From Azadirachta indica (taxonomy: Eukaryota; Streptophyta; Magnoliopsida; Sapindales; Meliaceae), in the NCBI GenBank assembly GCA_022749755.1, contig CM040446.1, positions 9,572,367 through 9,636,366 of the forward strand: a stretch of 64,000 nt of DNA, in the 5' to 3' direction. The notes beneath the pieces are model-generated. The model saw nothing but the letters and a program-made list of their open reading frames with translations. It was not told the origin of the DNA and did no database searches. The position numbers and the translations under genes were made by a program. The stretch's first letter is position 1. Every line of letters begins with the position of its first letter. Shown in pieces: positions 11,861-23,646 of the stretch.

Positions 11861-13399
11861 ATCTCCTTCTCGGATATGGTTCCTCTGCCTTGGTTTTTAT
11901 TTGTGTTCAAACTTTGAGGACAATGTTTACCTTAAGCTTAGGGGAGGAAATTTTTAGTTGTGGAATATTTATGGAATTGTTTTGTGGAATCTTTGTGGAA
12001 ATGTTTGTGATATTTTGTTGATCAAAAATTTTTGTTTAAGCCACCACACACAACTTGATCTCAAATTCGTGTTTTCGTAGTTTTTATTTTGCATGTGAGT
12101 TAATTTTATTTTGTTTTGTGTGTTTGCTTACTTTAAAGTTTCTTTTTCCTTTTAAGTAAAATATGCATGTAAATCTCTTCTTATAAATTGGTTTTAATTG
12201 TCATTTGAGCTTGTCTTAGTCAATATAAATGAAAGGCTAATGATATGATTTTGACTAAGAGTACTTAAATTTGGAAAAATGATAAATGTTGGCTTAATAT
12301 ATGGGCCTAACTTGTTGCCAAATTCACTATGCTTGATCATTCCTAAATTTTTGAATGATAATGCCATAATTAGTTGATTGTTTAGAAATTTAGTGAAGGT
12401 TTATGCGGACTAAGTAAACTTGTAAAACTTCATTAAATTCTAGAACTTATATGATTCTTACTTGAAGCAAAGTTCTAAGGGATGCTTCATTGGGGAAATA
12501 AGTTAGGCCATTTTTGGTCCGTAATCCTTAGTCTACCCCATTGAGCCCAAATACACCTTTTCTTTGTTGTCACATTTTTATCAATTTAGACTTGGAATAA
12601 AGTTTAATAATCTTTCATTTAGTATCCTAAAGTTTTCTATAATTCTAATGTCGATCTACATAAGGGAGGATCAGTGGAGTATGAGAACTTAAGCCAAGCT
12701 AACTCATACCTTGTAAGCATGAAGAGTTCATGTAAAAAGGTAAAGTGAGGCTGAACAAGTAAAAACAAAAAAAAAATTGAAGAAAGAAAGACATCTTTGT
12801 TTTGTAAATAAATGGGTGAGAAAGCAAAGAAAGTTGTGAAGAATTGATAATTATGGGAAAGATTAAAAAAGGATTGAAGATAAAGTTCTAGGATTGTTGA
12901 TTTGTTTAAAGTGTTTAAACCTCACTTAAATATCCGTTTTTCGACCCTCACTATAACCTATCACTACAAGCTTAACTAAGCCCTGAGGATCTTTAATGTG
13001 GTGTCCTACTATATTAGTAGAGAGTGACATGAAAATCAAGCCTATGGAATTCTTTAAGAAGTTCAAACAAACTTATTTGTTTGTATAAATTTATTTGAGT
13101 TAAAGAGCGATTAAGTATGAGTGGCAACTCACACACTTGCACAAGAAATTTTTAAGCAGAGTGACATTTGATATTCAAATTGACTTTTTTATATGAAATG
13201 CTAGCATTTTAAAAGTGTCCTTAATTTAAGTAAATGCTTGATCTATGAGGCTCGGTTATGTTTTGGACTAAATGTATGCTCATGAGTTTATTTTGTCTCT
13301 TTATGGTTATCTTTGACTAAGCTCTCTTAATTAGTGATCTTTATTTACTGTTGTTTTAATTTGCTTAAGAACAAGCAAACATTCAAGTTTAGGGGTATT
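11861..13399 (+). other. Athila 3' untranslated region with polypurine tract
   Basis: It begins with the diagnostic phrase ttgaggacaatgtttacc and cttaggggagg (11914-11946), continues through AT-rich non-coding DNA, and ends with the polypurine tract aagtttagggg at 13385-13395 immediately before the LTR. No open frame of note. Confidence 0.7.
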
Positions 13400-15895
13400 T
13401 GATAAGTGTGTAGAATACACACTTATCGGTCGCTTTAAGACTTGAATCGTTTTGTAAATCCTCAAGTTTTGTTAATATTTGATGAATTTTAGTGACTTTG
13501 TACAGAAAAGATAGAAAACAATCATTCAAGATGAATTCGGCTCGAAAAAGAAATGTAGAAAAAGATGGAAAGGAAATGGGGACCAAAATACGAAGTTTTA
13601 AGGACCAAATTGCAAGAAAATCAAATAAAGAATTAGGCTATTTGCATGGCATGCCCTCGCCATGCCATGCCCACGGATGATGACCGAGAGGGTGGCACAC
13701 CTTTACCACCAGGGAATATGGCCAAGCCATTCGTTAAGTTTCCTTTGCGCCCCCGTGCATTTTTTAACGCCCCTCCCCCTTCGTAACCTGGGCAATCTTG
13801 GACGTATTTAGGCTGTTAGATCATCATTTAATGGCCTGATTTAGATGTCTTTAAGGTTTATATGATTTTGGGATGAATGGCCACCAAAACTAAGAAGGAA
13901 AAGTTGAGTTTTGAGTCAGAGAAAGTGAAAAATAAGAGAAGGATTCTAGAGAGAAAAGGTGATTGATTCAAGTTGAAGGCTTTAGAAGAAGATTTTAAGA
14001 AGGATTATTAAAGCTCTCATCTCTAGTCTAGTTTCCTAAACTCTATTATGATTTGATTCATTTATGTTTACTTTGCCTAATGTTTCTAATTTGTTATTTA
14101 ATGAATTAATTAATTGAAGATGAATAAATTGACTCTTAAGAAGATTGATTTGTTTATCGGATTAAGAAAACACAATTTAGGTAATTAAAAAATCGGGAGG
14201 AGATAATCTAATTAACACTTAGGATTTTAAGAAACCAGGAGATAATTGAGTTTTACGTGTTAAATAATAAGTAGTGCCTAATGAGCATATAATTAATTAA
14301 GCTAGATAGCGATATTAACTTGTTTAGTTATACGTAATATCTTGACTAACGCTTGGGAGAGATATTAAGGTTGGTTTTCATTTTGTGATTAATGAATCAA
14401 ACTAAAACACATTAGTAACTTAAATGCCACTAAGCAACCCAAAAGAGGGGGTGAATTAGGTTTTTAATTAATATTAACACAAAATTTGAATTTCTATCCA
14501 ATCACAAAACAACACAATATATGCAATATATAAAAGGAGATAAAATTGAGAGATAGAACATCGGATTTATAGTGATTCGGCAATAGCCCAGCCTGCATCC
14601 ATTTCTTCAAGTTTCACTTCAAGATTTCACTAAAAACAAGTCTTGAATCTACAAGACTTCACAATTACAACCTAGGGTTTTGGCACCCAACAATCCTTTA
14701 CAAGTGTTTACACTCACTAAATAGAAACTAGCTACTCAAACATGAAAAACTCACTTCTTTCACCTTTTACAAACAAAAATGAAAATCAAATGAGTACAAG
14801 AAACTCTCAAAATAACCTCCTCAAGAGTGGATGACAAAATTGAATAAACCTTGACGAATTTGATGTGTGTATGACAATTTGGAGTTCAAGCAAGAGATTG
14901 ATGTTATTTTTAAGCTTAGATTTTCTCAAAATCAACTTAAAAAACTTGTGTATTATGCAAAACAAGTCCTAAATTTATATGTGTCAAAAACTAGCCATTA
15001 TGGCCTTTAAAACAACTAACTTCTAAAAAGTCAATCAATTGGTTTTGTCAAGTTGGATGACCGGGTTGAGTCAGAAAAGAGAAAAATAGAAATCAAAGTC
15101 GGTCAACCAATTTGTTAAGGTCGATCAACCAAGCAAAATCAGAGATAGAAAAGTTGAAAACCCAGCAAGTTGGTCAACCGGGTTAGCAAGGTTGGTTGAT
15201 CGGGCAGTATTCACAAGCAATATCCATAGGCATTATTCACGGGCAATATTCATAGACACTATTCACAGGTTTGAAAATTTTATAATTTGGTCTAATTTTC
15301 AGATTTCAAACTTTAACATTTTGGTCTAGTTTTCAAGTTATAAAATCTTGCAATTTGGCCTATTTTTCAAAACTGAAAAAATTTTCTTTATAGAAATCTC
15401 TCGAGCTTGCCATAAACATCATACACACTTACATTCACAAGTATACAAATACAAATACAAAATGAAATATCATAATTGTGTCTTCAATTTTTACTTTGAG
15501 TTTGATTCTTTTTTTCATGTTTTGATTAGACGTTGTATTTTGTAATCATCAAAATTTGGTTTGTGTTACCTAAGGTCAACAATAATAGCCAAGTAGGAAA
15601 AACATAAGGATAAATTAGTGAAATCAAGGCTCTAGATCTTTTATTGCATATTTCATCCATTCACCAACACTCTTTAATTCAATTTCTATTTCTCTTTTGG
15701 TTAATCATCGAGTTTTAGTTTTATCTACCTTTGCAATTAATCAATTCAAATTGTTTAGATCATAAAATTGGGCTTTCAAGGTTATGGTACTAGTATTTAA
15801 TTTAAATTTTAATCCTCGTGGAATGATACTTGCATAAATCATTTTACTACTTGATGCGACCCGTGCCTTTGCGGTTAATGTTGTCGTGATCAGCA
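13400..15895 (+). repeat. Athila 3' LTR, split by a nested solo LTR
   Basis: It starts TGATAAGTGTG right after the polypurine tract. The same start, TGATAAGTGCG, is seen in the minus-strand LTR at 29710. It ends near 15895 with a phrase resembling other Athila LTR ends in this window (dyad of ctacttgat, gacccgtgcc, ttgcggt). Leaving out the nested insertion of about 1.16 kb, it is roughly 1.3 kb, close to the 1.25 kb of the second copy. Confidence 0.7.
14415..15580 (-). mobile_element. SIRE-like copia solo LTR nested in the Athila LTR
   Basis: On the minus strand it begins TGTTGACCTTAGGTAACAC followed by a ttttgatgattacaaa phrase, and it ends with a caccccctcttttgggttgc phrase before 14415. 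Both are typical of SIRE-type copia LTR ends. It interrupts otherwise continuous Athila LTR sequence. Internally it has a repeated ggtcaacc-type motif at 15040-15210. No internal element sequence is present, so it looks like a solo LTR left by recombination. I could not find a convincing 5 bp target duplication. Confidence 0.65.
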
Positions 15896-18282
15896 ATTCT
15901 AGATGAAGTGGGAGGTTGTTATATCCTTAAGATACATAGGAAATTACAGACACAAGATAGTTGTTGTGTCTTCAAGTTTGGTAGTATTTCATTAATGCCC
16001 AAATAGTCCCTACCACCCATTTCAGTGATATCACTTATAAGAGAGCAATTCTCATTTATGCTATCCACATCGACTAGTTGGTTGATGTGGGTAGCTCATT
16101 ATAGACGAAAACATTCTCTATAATGCACGAACTGTCAGTGCCAAATTATATTTTCCATTACTTATCACTAGCTTTTGCCGTAAGCAAGTGTGCCTCTTAA
16201 CACAACCCATTGATGTTCGTACCATCATGACAATCAAAGAACTAGGAGAATCCTCAACAACTAGTGCTTCATCTTCTTTGCCACCAACCACGTCATCTCA
16301 AACCTTGATAATGATAAATCATGTAGCCTACATTGAGTGTAATGTTTAAAAGCAACACTAGGAATTCATGGAGTATCGAAAGTGGTGTGTACAACAAACA
16401 TCTTGGGCAACCTGACAAGCATAATATTAGTCAAAGTACAACTACTCCTTTGAGTAGACAATAAGGGTGCGTGCAATCTACGTAGGCATGGATGTTACTC
16501 AATTCTTGTAACTACCACCATACTGAGACACTCTAGTATCTACACATCAGTTGCCAAGAGAATATAATACTCAGGACAATGCAACCAATGATGATACAAA
16601 GTGACCACTTAAGCAGGGAAGTTTTTGTTATCTTTCTTTTTGAGCTTCATTTGTTTTTCTAAACATTAAGGACAATGTTTACCTTAAGTTTAGGGAAGCA
16701 TGACAATGTTTTACTATTTATTTTATTTTTTTCTTGTAGTCTTTAGTGTTAAATTTTTATTATTTTCTTGCATTGTTTCAAGGTGTAAAAAAAAATAAGG
16801 TGTTTGCATTGGATTGCATCTTGTGTTCGTGAGGAGCAATGATATTTAAATGTCAAAAACTAATGATAAGAACGTGATTGAATGACACATAGGCTCTAAA
16901 AAATAATGAACATCATATTATTTGTGTGCTTAATTTTATTGTTAGTTTTGCCTTGCTGATATATAGGATTCTTTGAGCACTATAAGCATATAGCCATGAT
17001 CACTTAGTCATTTACGTAGAGGATGTTTATCTTGGTTAAGTTTATCTGAGATCTCAATAAACTCTAGAACTTGTTCGAGTACCACTCAAGGCGAAATCCT
17101 AGACAACACACTACTTAGGAGATTATTTAGGCTATCTTTTGATCGTTTGAGCTTTTCAATCCTACTCCTATATATGGTTATCCCTGATCATCCATAGTGA
17201 GCTTAAGTATCCTTATATTTGTCACCCACATCTACAACTGAGTTGCTAAAGAATTTTTTTCAACCATTTAACCTGACACCTATGAGCATATTGGTTATTC
17301 CAAAGATAGAACATCAGTGGAGGAAGGGTAATATAATGAAGAAAGTTTGTCATTTCAAATTTTAGAAAAAAAGAAGAAAGATATTTGCCAGTCCTATAGT
17401 GAAAATTCAAAAAAATTTTAAAAAAATCATAAGTTGAGAAGTAGCAGATAAAAAAAAGAAAAAAAAAATGGTGCTAAGTGAAAATGCAAGGCAAGTTTGG
17501 GGATATAAATGTTCAAAGTTAAGAGTGAATGATAGGAAAAATCTTAGAATACTTGTGTGCTTTAGGTGATGTGACCCAATAATATAACCTTATATCCTGC
17601 CTTCACCCTAGCCATATACTACAAGCTTCATGAAACCCTATTAATACTAGGTGTTATAGTAGTCAACATTAGTGGAGAAGGACCCTAGCTATACATTACA
17701 AGCTTAATGAAATCCTGTTAATACTAAGTGGTGTAGTAGTCTACATTTGTGGAGAGGTATATGATAAGCAGGCTTATAAAGTTCACAAATTCTTAATTTA
17801 AAGAGTGACGATTATTTGTGTGCATAAACCAACTCAAGTATGACTGATTAGGAGTGAGCAATTATCCACACGCATAAAGAATCAAAAGCAAGGTGAAGTT
17901 AACAGTTGAATTAAAATTATAGACTTTTGATGTTTGGAGTTTTTCAGAAGCTATAGCCATAAGCAATCATTGAGGCATGTCTGTAAACTAAATAGAGTCA
18001 CCACTCAGTTTTATAAGTTAATGTTTATTTTTATTGTTCCTTTTCTTAGAATTTTCATTCCTTTCATTTGCTCAAGGACTAGCAAAATGCTAAGTTTAGG
18101 AGTATTTGCTGAGTTAGGTTTAAACTAATAAATTAAAGGCCCCTACTTTGAATATACGTTAGTTTTGAGAGTACTCAAGTCATTTTTAGTGCTAGTTGTC
18201 TCTTCTTTACAGGTGCACTGAGCTGGCTTAATATCATGAAAGGAATTATTAAATTCGAGAAGTTGGACCTTTACAAATAAAC
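15896..18282 (+). mobile_element. Second Athila fragment: end of second ORF, 3' tail and first part of the 3' LTR
   Basis: At 15975-16200, one frame reads FINAQIVPTTHFSDITYKRA and then ILIYAIHID, the same conserved block of the Athila second ORF seen at 30700-30784 on the minus strand. The 3' tail phrase aaggacaatgtttacc and tttagggaag lies at 16672-16710. The polypurine tract taagtttagg at 18091-18100 precedes an LTR start TGCTGAGTTAGG at 18107. The LTR is cut after about 175 bp, at 18282, where inverted sequence begins. The family differs from the 6340-15895 element (different LTR). Confidence 0.75.
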
Positions 18283-20300
18283 TTGTTGGGTCGCTCGTAA
18301 GGCTTGTTGTACACAACACTCCTGATGCTTTATGAATTCCTGATGGTGTTCTTAAATGTTACACTCAATGCAGGCTAAGTGATCTTTCTTCATCAAAGGC
18401 CGAGATGACGTGGTTAGTAACATTTGTTGTGGAGGTCGAGAAGATAAGGCACCAGTTGTTGAAGATATACCCAATTTTTTTATTGTCATGATGGTTCAAA
18501 CATCAATGGGCTATGTGAGTTGCTGCAACTTCTCACCAGTATCTATAAGCACGCCCACTCGAACTCAAAAGCCAGACCTTCTGGGTATGGATAAAATAAT
18601 ATCAAACCTTTGATTATCGACTAATATCTTTTGCCACCACTGAAATTGGATGCCCCGTATCTATAGTTTTCCATGTTGTACCTTAAGGACACATTAACTT
18701 GCCCTTTTTATCTAGATTTGCTTCATCAAAATGGGCCAAATACTCATTATTTTCAATACTTGGTAAGGAGAAATAGGCATTTATGATAGCCTTGTCAAAG
18801 CAAACCTCTTTTCCCCTAACCCGAATCTATCCAAGATTATGTTCCCTTGTATTAACGTTGAACTCTCAAACCACCAGGACTACAGTCGCTTTCGGTTGTT
18901 GACAAAATCGTTGCCACTTATTAGAATTGAACAGTCATATATTCAAGAAAAGTACCTTCCAAAAGAGCAAACCCTCTCTCTTAGAATTGATTCTTTTTTG
19001 ACTAACAATTTAACTTACTGTTTGAAAGCCCGAACGGATACAAACTTTCTCGAATCAAAGTTTATGGATTGTCGAGTTCTCTTCAGGCCATTTACCGAAT
19101 ATTTGATGTACGCTTTAAAATTTCAACAATCAAAGCATCAGATACTCCACCAATTTCCCAAAAATTTCACCCAATCAAGAGACACAATCACCTAATATTG
19201 GTCCACCACTCAAGAATCACGAATCATAAGCAATTTAAACCACAAGTCCAAGGCAATGCCCTTTACACTTCTTTAGAGAGACAATATTGGTCTTAAAATT
19301 TGTTGGTTGTTCACAAGTAGTTGAATCTCCCAAATTCCTCCAAAAGTGGTGATGAGAGATGATGAAGAGTAGGTTAGAGTAGAGATGAGAGCGAATTTAA
19401 GTGTTTCGATGGGTAGAAATTAAGAATCAAGGTATGTAAGCATATAGGTTTTAGAAAGAGAGTATGAAGTTGAAGATGGAGTGAATAAGGGGTAGGGTTC
19501 AAATTGTTTTCAAGCCAACCCCCTTCCTAGTTTTTTCTCCTTTTTCTTTGGTAAAGGCTTATGGGCGCCGCAACATTAAAGTGTAAAGGCCACAGCTCCC
19601 ATTCCCGAGTTGCTACAGTGGTTGTGACTTTCATCAGCATTTAAAAATGGGCACTAGGGCTCGCATTCTTCGTAATTCTTTTTCTCTACTACAGTACAAG
19701 CGCCATAACACCAATATCTTAGCATCACAGTGCTTAGACTCAAAAACCAAAGCAATTTTCAGTGTCAATGAAGCCAAAAACTTGTTGACAATTTTGTAGC
19801 GCAAATGTACGCTATTGTAGCAAGTAATATAATAATAACTCAAGATAATTCCAACAAATATCGGTCACTCTTTTTTTTTTTTTACTAATTAATAAGATTG
19901 TCTCAACCTAATGTTATTTAAACAAATGATTAAGAAGCATAAAATTATGACTAAATTCAATTAAAGAGGAAATTAAGAAAACAAGGCAATGGATTAAACA
20001 ACCAATATGATGAAACCTAAGATTACAATTTTATCTCAACACTTCACTTGAATCTCTCTTCTCTCACTTGATTAATTAATTAATTTGAATTGTTAACCAA
20101 GAGTCCTAATTTATCTACAAGCCTCTCACAATGGTCAAATAAACATATCTTCCTTAACTAACTCACTATATTTCTATGAGAATTAGGGTAAGATAAGATT
20201 CATTACATTCCAACTCTTTTAATAGTTACACATGTTATGCAAGTATATTCCTATCTTACACAATCTCACGATTTTCACACATTGATCATGCTAAAAATGT
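18283..20300 (-). mobile_element. Third Athila fragment, inverted: LTR end fused to second-ORF region
   Basis: On the minus strand, 20300-19790 matches the last part of the LTR at 52490-53398 (shared phrases around agataggaatatact, gagttagttaagga, attgtcaa). It then passes directly into the spacer and second-ORF start, where 18860-18620 reads GKEVCFDKAIINAYFSLPSI and EYLAHFDEA. 18580-18290 is an inverted homologue of 16150-16430. Gag and pol are missing between the LTR and the second ORF, so this is either a deletion derivative or a non-autonomous form. The 118-codon open frame at 18839-19195 on the opposite strand is an antisense shadow. Confidence 0.7.
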
Positions 20301-20559
20301 GATTTAATACTATTTTAATTATTATGCTAAATATGTGATTTTTTTTAACCTTTTATTGTAACATAGTGATGATTTCAATCAATGTCAAATTTTTTCCTAT
20401 CTTTCTCATGCCATGCATTACAATGAAGAAATGGATAGATTAATTTAGATGCACAAAACGCACATGTAAGTTCTTCATTACTTGTTTGTAAAACTTCCTT
20501 TAAATTAAATATATTTTTAAATTTGAAATTTTTATATTTTTAATTTAATTTATTTTCAA

Positions 20560-21623
20560 ATAGAAAAAAAAAATCATGGAGATACAACTATTGCTTGAGG
20601 AAGGATCTCAAACAATTAGTGATGTGGAGATTTGTGGTCAAGTATTTGGCAATCAATCATGCTATTACAAATATCTTGCCAAACGCATGCAAATGAGTAT
20701 GTGATGTTGATCGAGGTTTTTCCTCCAATGATGCAAGTTTACGTGGTAAGTCAAAATCCACTCAACTTGAGTTACAAGATACAAAATATGAGTTCTAGTA
20801 TACAAAATCTTACTTACAATCTACTGAAAGTCAACTGAGACCTGTCAAGATGAATTAAAGGAGTTTAGATAGATCTTGGTAGAGTTAACACCACATCGAT
20901 TTCCTCCTTCAGAATCTTAGTTGTATTAATACTTTTTCTCCTAATAAACATTTGATAGTTTTTATTATCTAATTAACCTTTGTGTTTATCATTAATCTAT
21001 TTAATTGCTATTATAATTGATAAATTAAATTTATATAAAAAAAAGTATATTATCAATTTGTGGCAAGAAATATCAAAAATTAATATAGTACATAGTATAT
21101 GCAAATGAAATTATTGACAACGATTTGTCATTGCCAAAAGAGATTTTAGCGATGACAAGATGTGGTCACAAAAAGTAGTTGCTCATGAAATTTTGGGCGT
21201 TAATAGCAAAAGAAGTTTTAGCTATGACAATTATCATCCACCAAAGTGGTTTTAGGTACAACCTACTATTGTCACTAAAACACCTTTTTGCGACGACATG
21301 TTACTGCAACTAAAACAATGTTTAGCAATGACAAGTTGTTGCCAAAAGTACTTTTTCTAACAATAATGTGCTACCATTAATAAGTTCTTTGGTGACAATA
21401 TTGTGTCGTCACCTAAATTTACTTTCAACAATAACATCATCTTCGGCGATAACGTTTGGCAACGAGAATTGTTGTCATTGTTGACATTATTGGTCATGAC
21501 TTTGTTGTAGTCACCAAAACCTTTAGCGACAACCATGTTTTCGTTGCAAAACCTTTTAGGCAATGCTTTTCATGCTTTTAGCGACGACGTCCTTTGTCGC
21601 TAAAACTACTGTTTTTTGTAGGG
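20560..21623 (+). mobile_element. Right end of a CACTA (En/Spm) transposon
   Basis: 20577-20700 reads EEGSQTISDVEICGQVFGN, like the C-terminal part of plant Ptta/En/Spm transposases (family form with EICxxVxGxxSGY). A frameshift leads into a polar, coiled-coil-like frame to about 20860. From 21110 to 21615 there is a dense array of subterminal repeats with cores such as ttagcgacgac and ttgtcgctaaaac on both strands. The terminus reads ttttttgtaggg at 21612-21623, one base away from the expected ...TGTAGTG. I see no matching left terminus; the 5' part is probably lost in the retroelement cluster. Confidence 0.7.
21110..21615. repeat. CACTA subterminal repeats, ttagcgacgac type
   Basis: Short direct and inverted copies of a core close to tttagcgacaa occur every 20-50 bp. 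In En/Spm such repeats bind the element's own DNA-binding protein. The repeats stop at the terminus, as expected. Confidence 0.65.
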
Positions 21624-23646
21624 CCAATTTATTTAAGAAATAAAATCATTGAAACTTAAAAAACACATATGAATATATATACATAAATGCACACATACAC
21701 GTATATGTGCAAGCACACAAACCTATTATTAACACACAAAAACAAAAATAAATTAGCAGCTAACAATCACTTATTTTTAACACACCCAAATGTTAGAGTT
21801 TCTAGTTTGGAGAAATTAGCCACTAAAAACAATGGATTGGCTTCTCTCCCTCTAAATGTCTATAAGTATAGACCCAAATTGGTGCCAATTTTTCCTTTCC
21901 ACGATCCATAGCTAATGCACTTAGGGTTCTCTATAAATCTGGAAGATAATTGAATTAAGCACCCAGTGTATCAAATGTCAAATTAAATTCTTCGATTTTG
22001 TGCTAGGATTGCACAATTTTGGTAAATGTCAAAGGTAGGAAGCCATTTTTGTCAAACCTTTGTGATGGGAAGAAAAAAAGTAGAGTGCAAAAGATGGTGA
22101 GAGAAAGTGAGAGAGACATCAAGTTTCTGTGTAAAATGATATTAATATATGGTGTTTTTACTAAAATATCCAAAATCTTACAATCAACTCACAATCAATA
22201 AAACGAAATTACTGTAACAAGGGAGGTTTCTGTAAATTTTTACAAACTTTCAATTCAAGTGTGATTTTCTACAAACCTGAGATATGCGAAAATAATCCAT
22301 TGTAAAATCAATTAATTTTTCAGCACAACAAAAGTATATTATTTTATAAGTCACAATAATCTTGAACTCATCGTAAGGGTATGTTTGTGAGTGTCATACT
22401 TTATTTAACTTTAAAATACAATAATTAAAATGTTTGGTAAACTAAATTTTAATAAAAAAAAAAACTCATTTTTTCTTCTAATATTTGACATTTAGAGACC
22501 AATTTGGCATTACGGATGAAATAGTCTAAATTGATTTTTCAGCAATGTTCAAAGGTAATTTTACATGTTTGGTAAATTTTTTTAAATTTGCAAAATCACT
22601 CATCCTATACCAAATTTTCAAATGTAATTAAGGAAGAAGTTGCTTTTCAACGTTTTAGTACTTAAATACATTTCAAATGTATACCATATATATTATACAA
22701 ACCAAGATTAACTTAAAGATGTATTGAATTTCAACTTATTTGAGAAATGAAGTCATTGAAACTTAACAAAGATAGTAAAACAAATATGAATGTACATACA
22801 AAATTATATAAATACGCATGCACACACAAAAAAAATTATTCAAAAATAATTCTCATTCAGCATTATGCCTAGCTTGGTCATTTGAATTATGAAAGTATTT
22901 TAAGAATACTTGATGATTCTCTAGTTGATTTCTCTTTAGCACAGTAAAATTAAAATATTTTATAATTCACAATAATTCTACACTGACTTTAGTAATTCTA
23001 CCTCACAAATGTAATTTCAAAGTCAAAGTAACTCTATAAAACATATCAAATTCCAAATATAATCTAATAGTATGTTTGTATAAAGCATCGTGGCGAGTAA
23101 GTTTGAAGTCATAGTTGCAGTATGATGAAATCATGCATAAAATATCAACAATTAGTAAAAATAAAAAATAAACAAAAAGAAGTGATATATCTCCAACAGA
23201 AATCAGCCTTTTTATTTTACTTTTGATTTTAAGATTAAATAAAAATCAGCAGTATATGTTAAGTTTTGTATCAAGAATTAGGGATTAGGGACTTATCAAC
23301 ACTGTAGGTCTCCTACCAAAATAATAATAATAATAATAATAATAGCCTACATAGCCGTTACAGGCACTGCTATGTAATCTCGATAGCTTTTAGCCTAGAA
23401 TAAATAACAAAAACCCTAAATTTGTAAACTACCATCAATCACCGTAGAAATATATAACAACCAGGTATAAAAGTAATAAACTTAAAAACTAGGGGCCTTG
23501 CACTAATACAAACGGATTACACAAACACCAAATGAAAAACGCGATCGACTGCACGTACATACCCACTTTAACTTAATAAATACTACCCAAAAACACACAC
23601 TTCTTTCCATTCGTCCCTGAAACTTAACAATAAACCCCTATCAAAA
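21624..23646. other. Intergenic region upstream of the pectinesterase pseudogene
   Basis: There is no gene. A segment at 21640-21715 is repeated in diverged form at 22730-22825 (shared core tcattgaaactta). A simple repeat of aat triplets lies at 23318-23344. A weak TATA-like taataaatac at 23574-23583 is about 65 bp before the pectinesterase start. Confidence 0.5.

Larger units (their letters stand above)
6340..15895 (+). mobile_element. Decayed Athila-type Ty3/gypsy retrotransposon, 5'-truncated
   Basis: The order is protease end, reverse transcriptase, RNase H, integrase, spacer, second Athila ORF, 3' untranslated region, polypurine tract (13385-13395) and 3' LTR (13400-15895, interrupted by a solo LTR). 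The 5' LTR, primer-binding site and gag are missing: the element begins abruptly next to the copia fragment. All reading frames are broken many times. Confidence 0.85.

Noticed and set aside
18839..19195. 118-codon open frame on the plus strand
   Set aside because: The opposite strand carries the Athila second-ORF remnant and spacer; the plus-strand translation has no recognisable motif.
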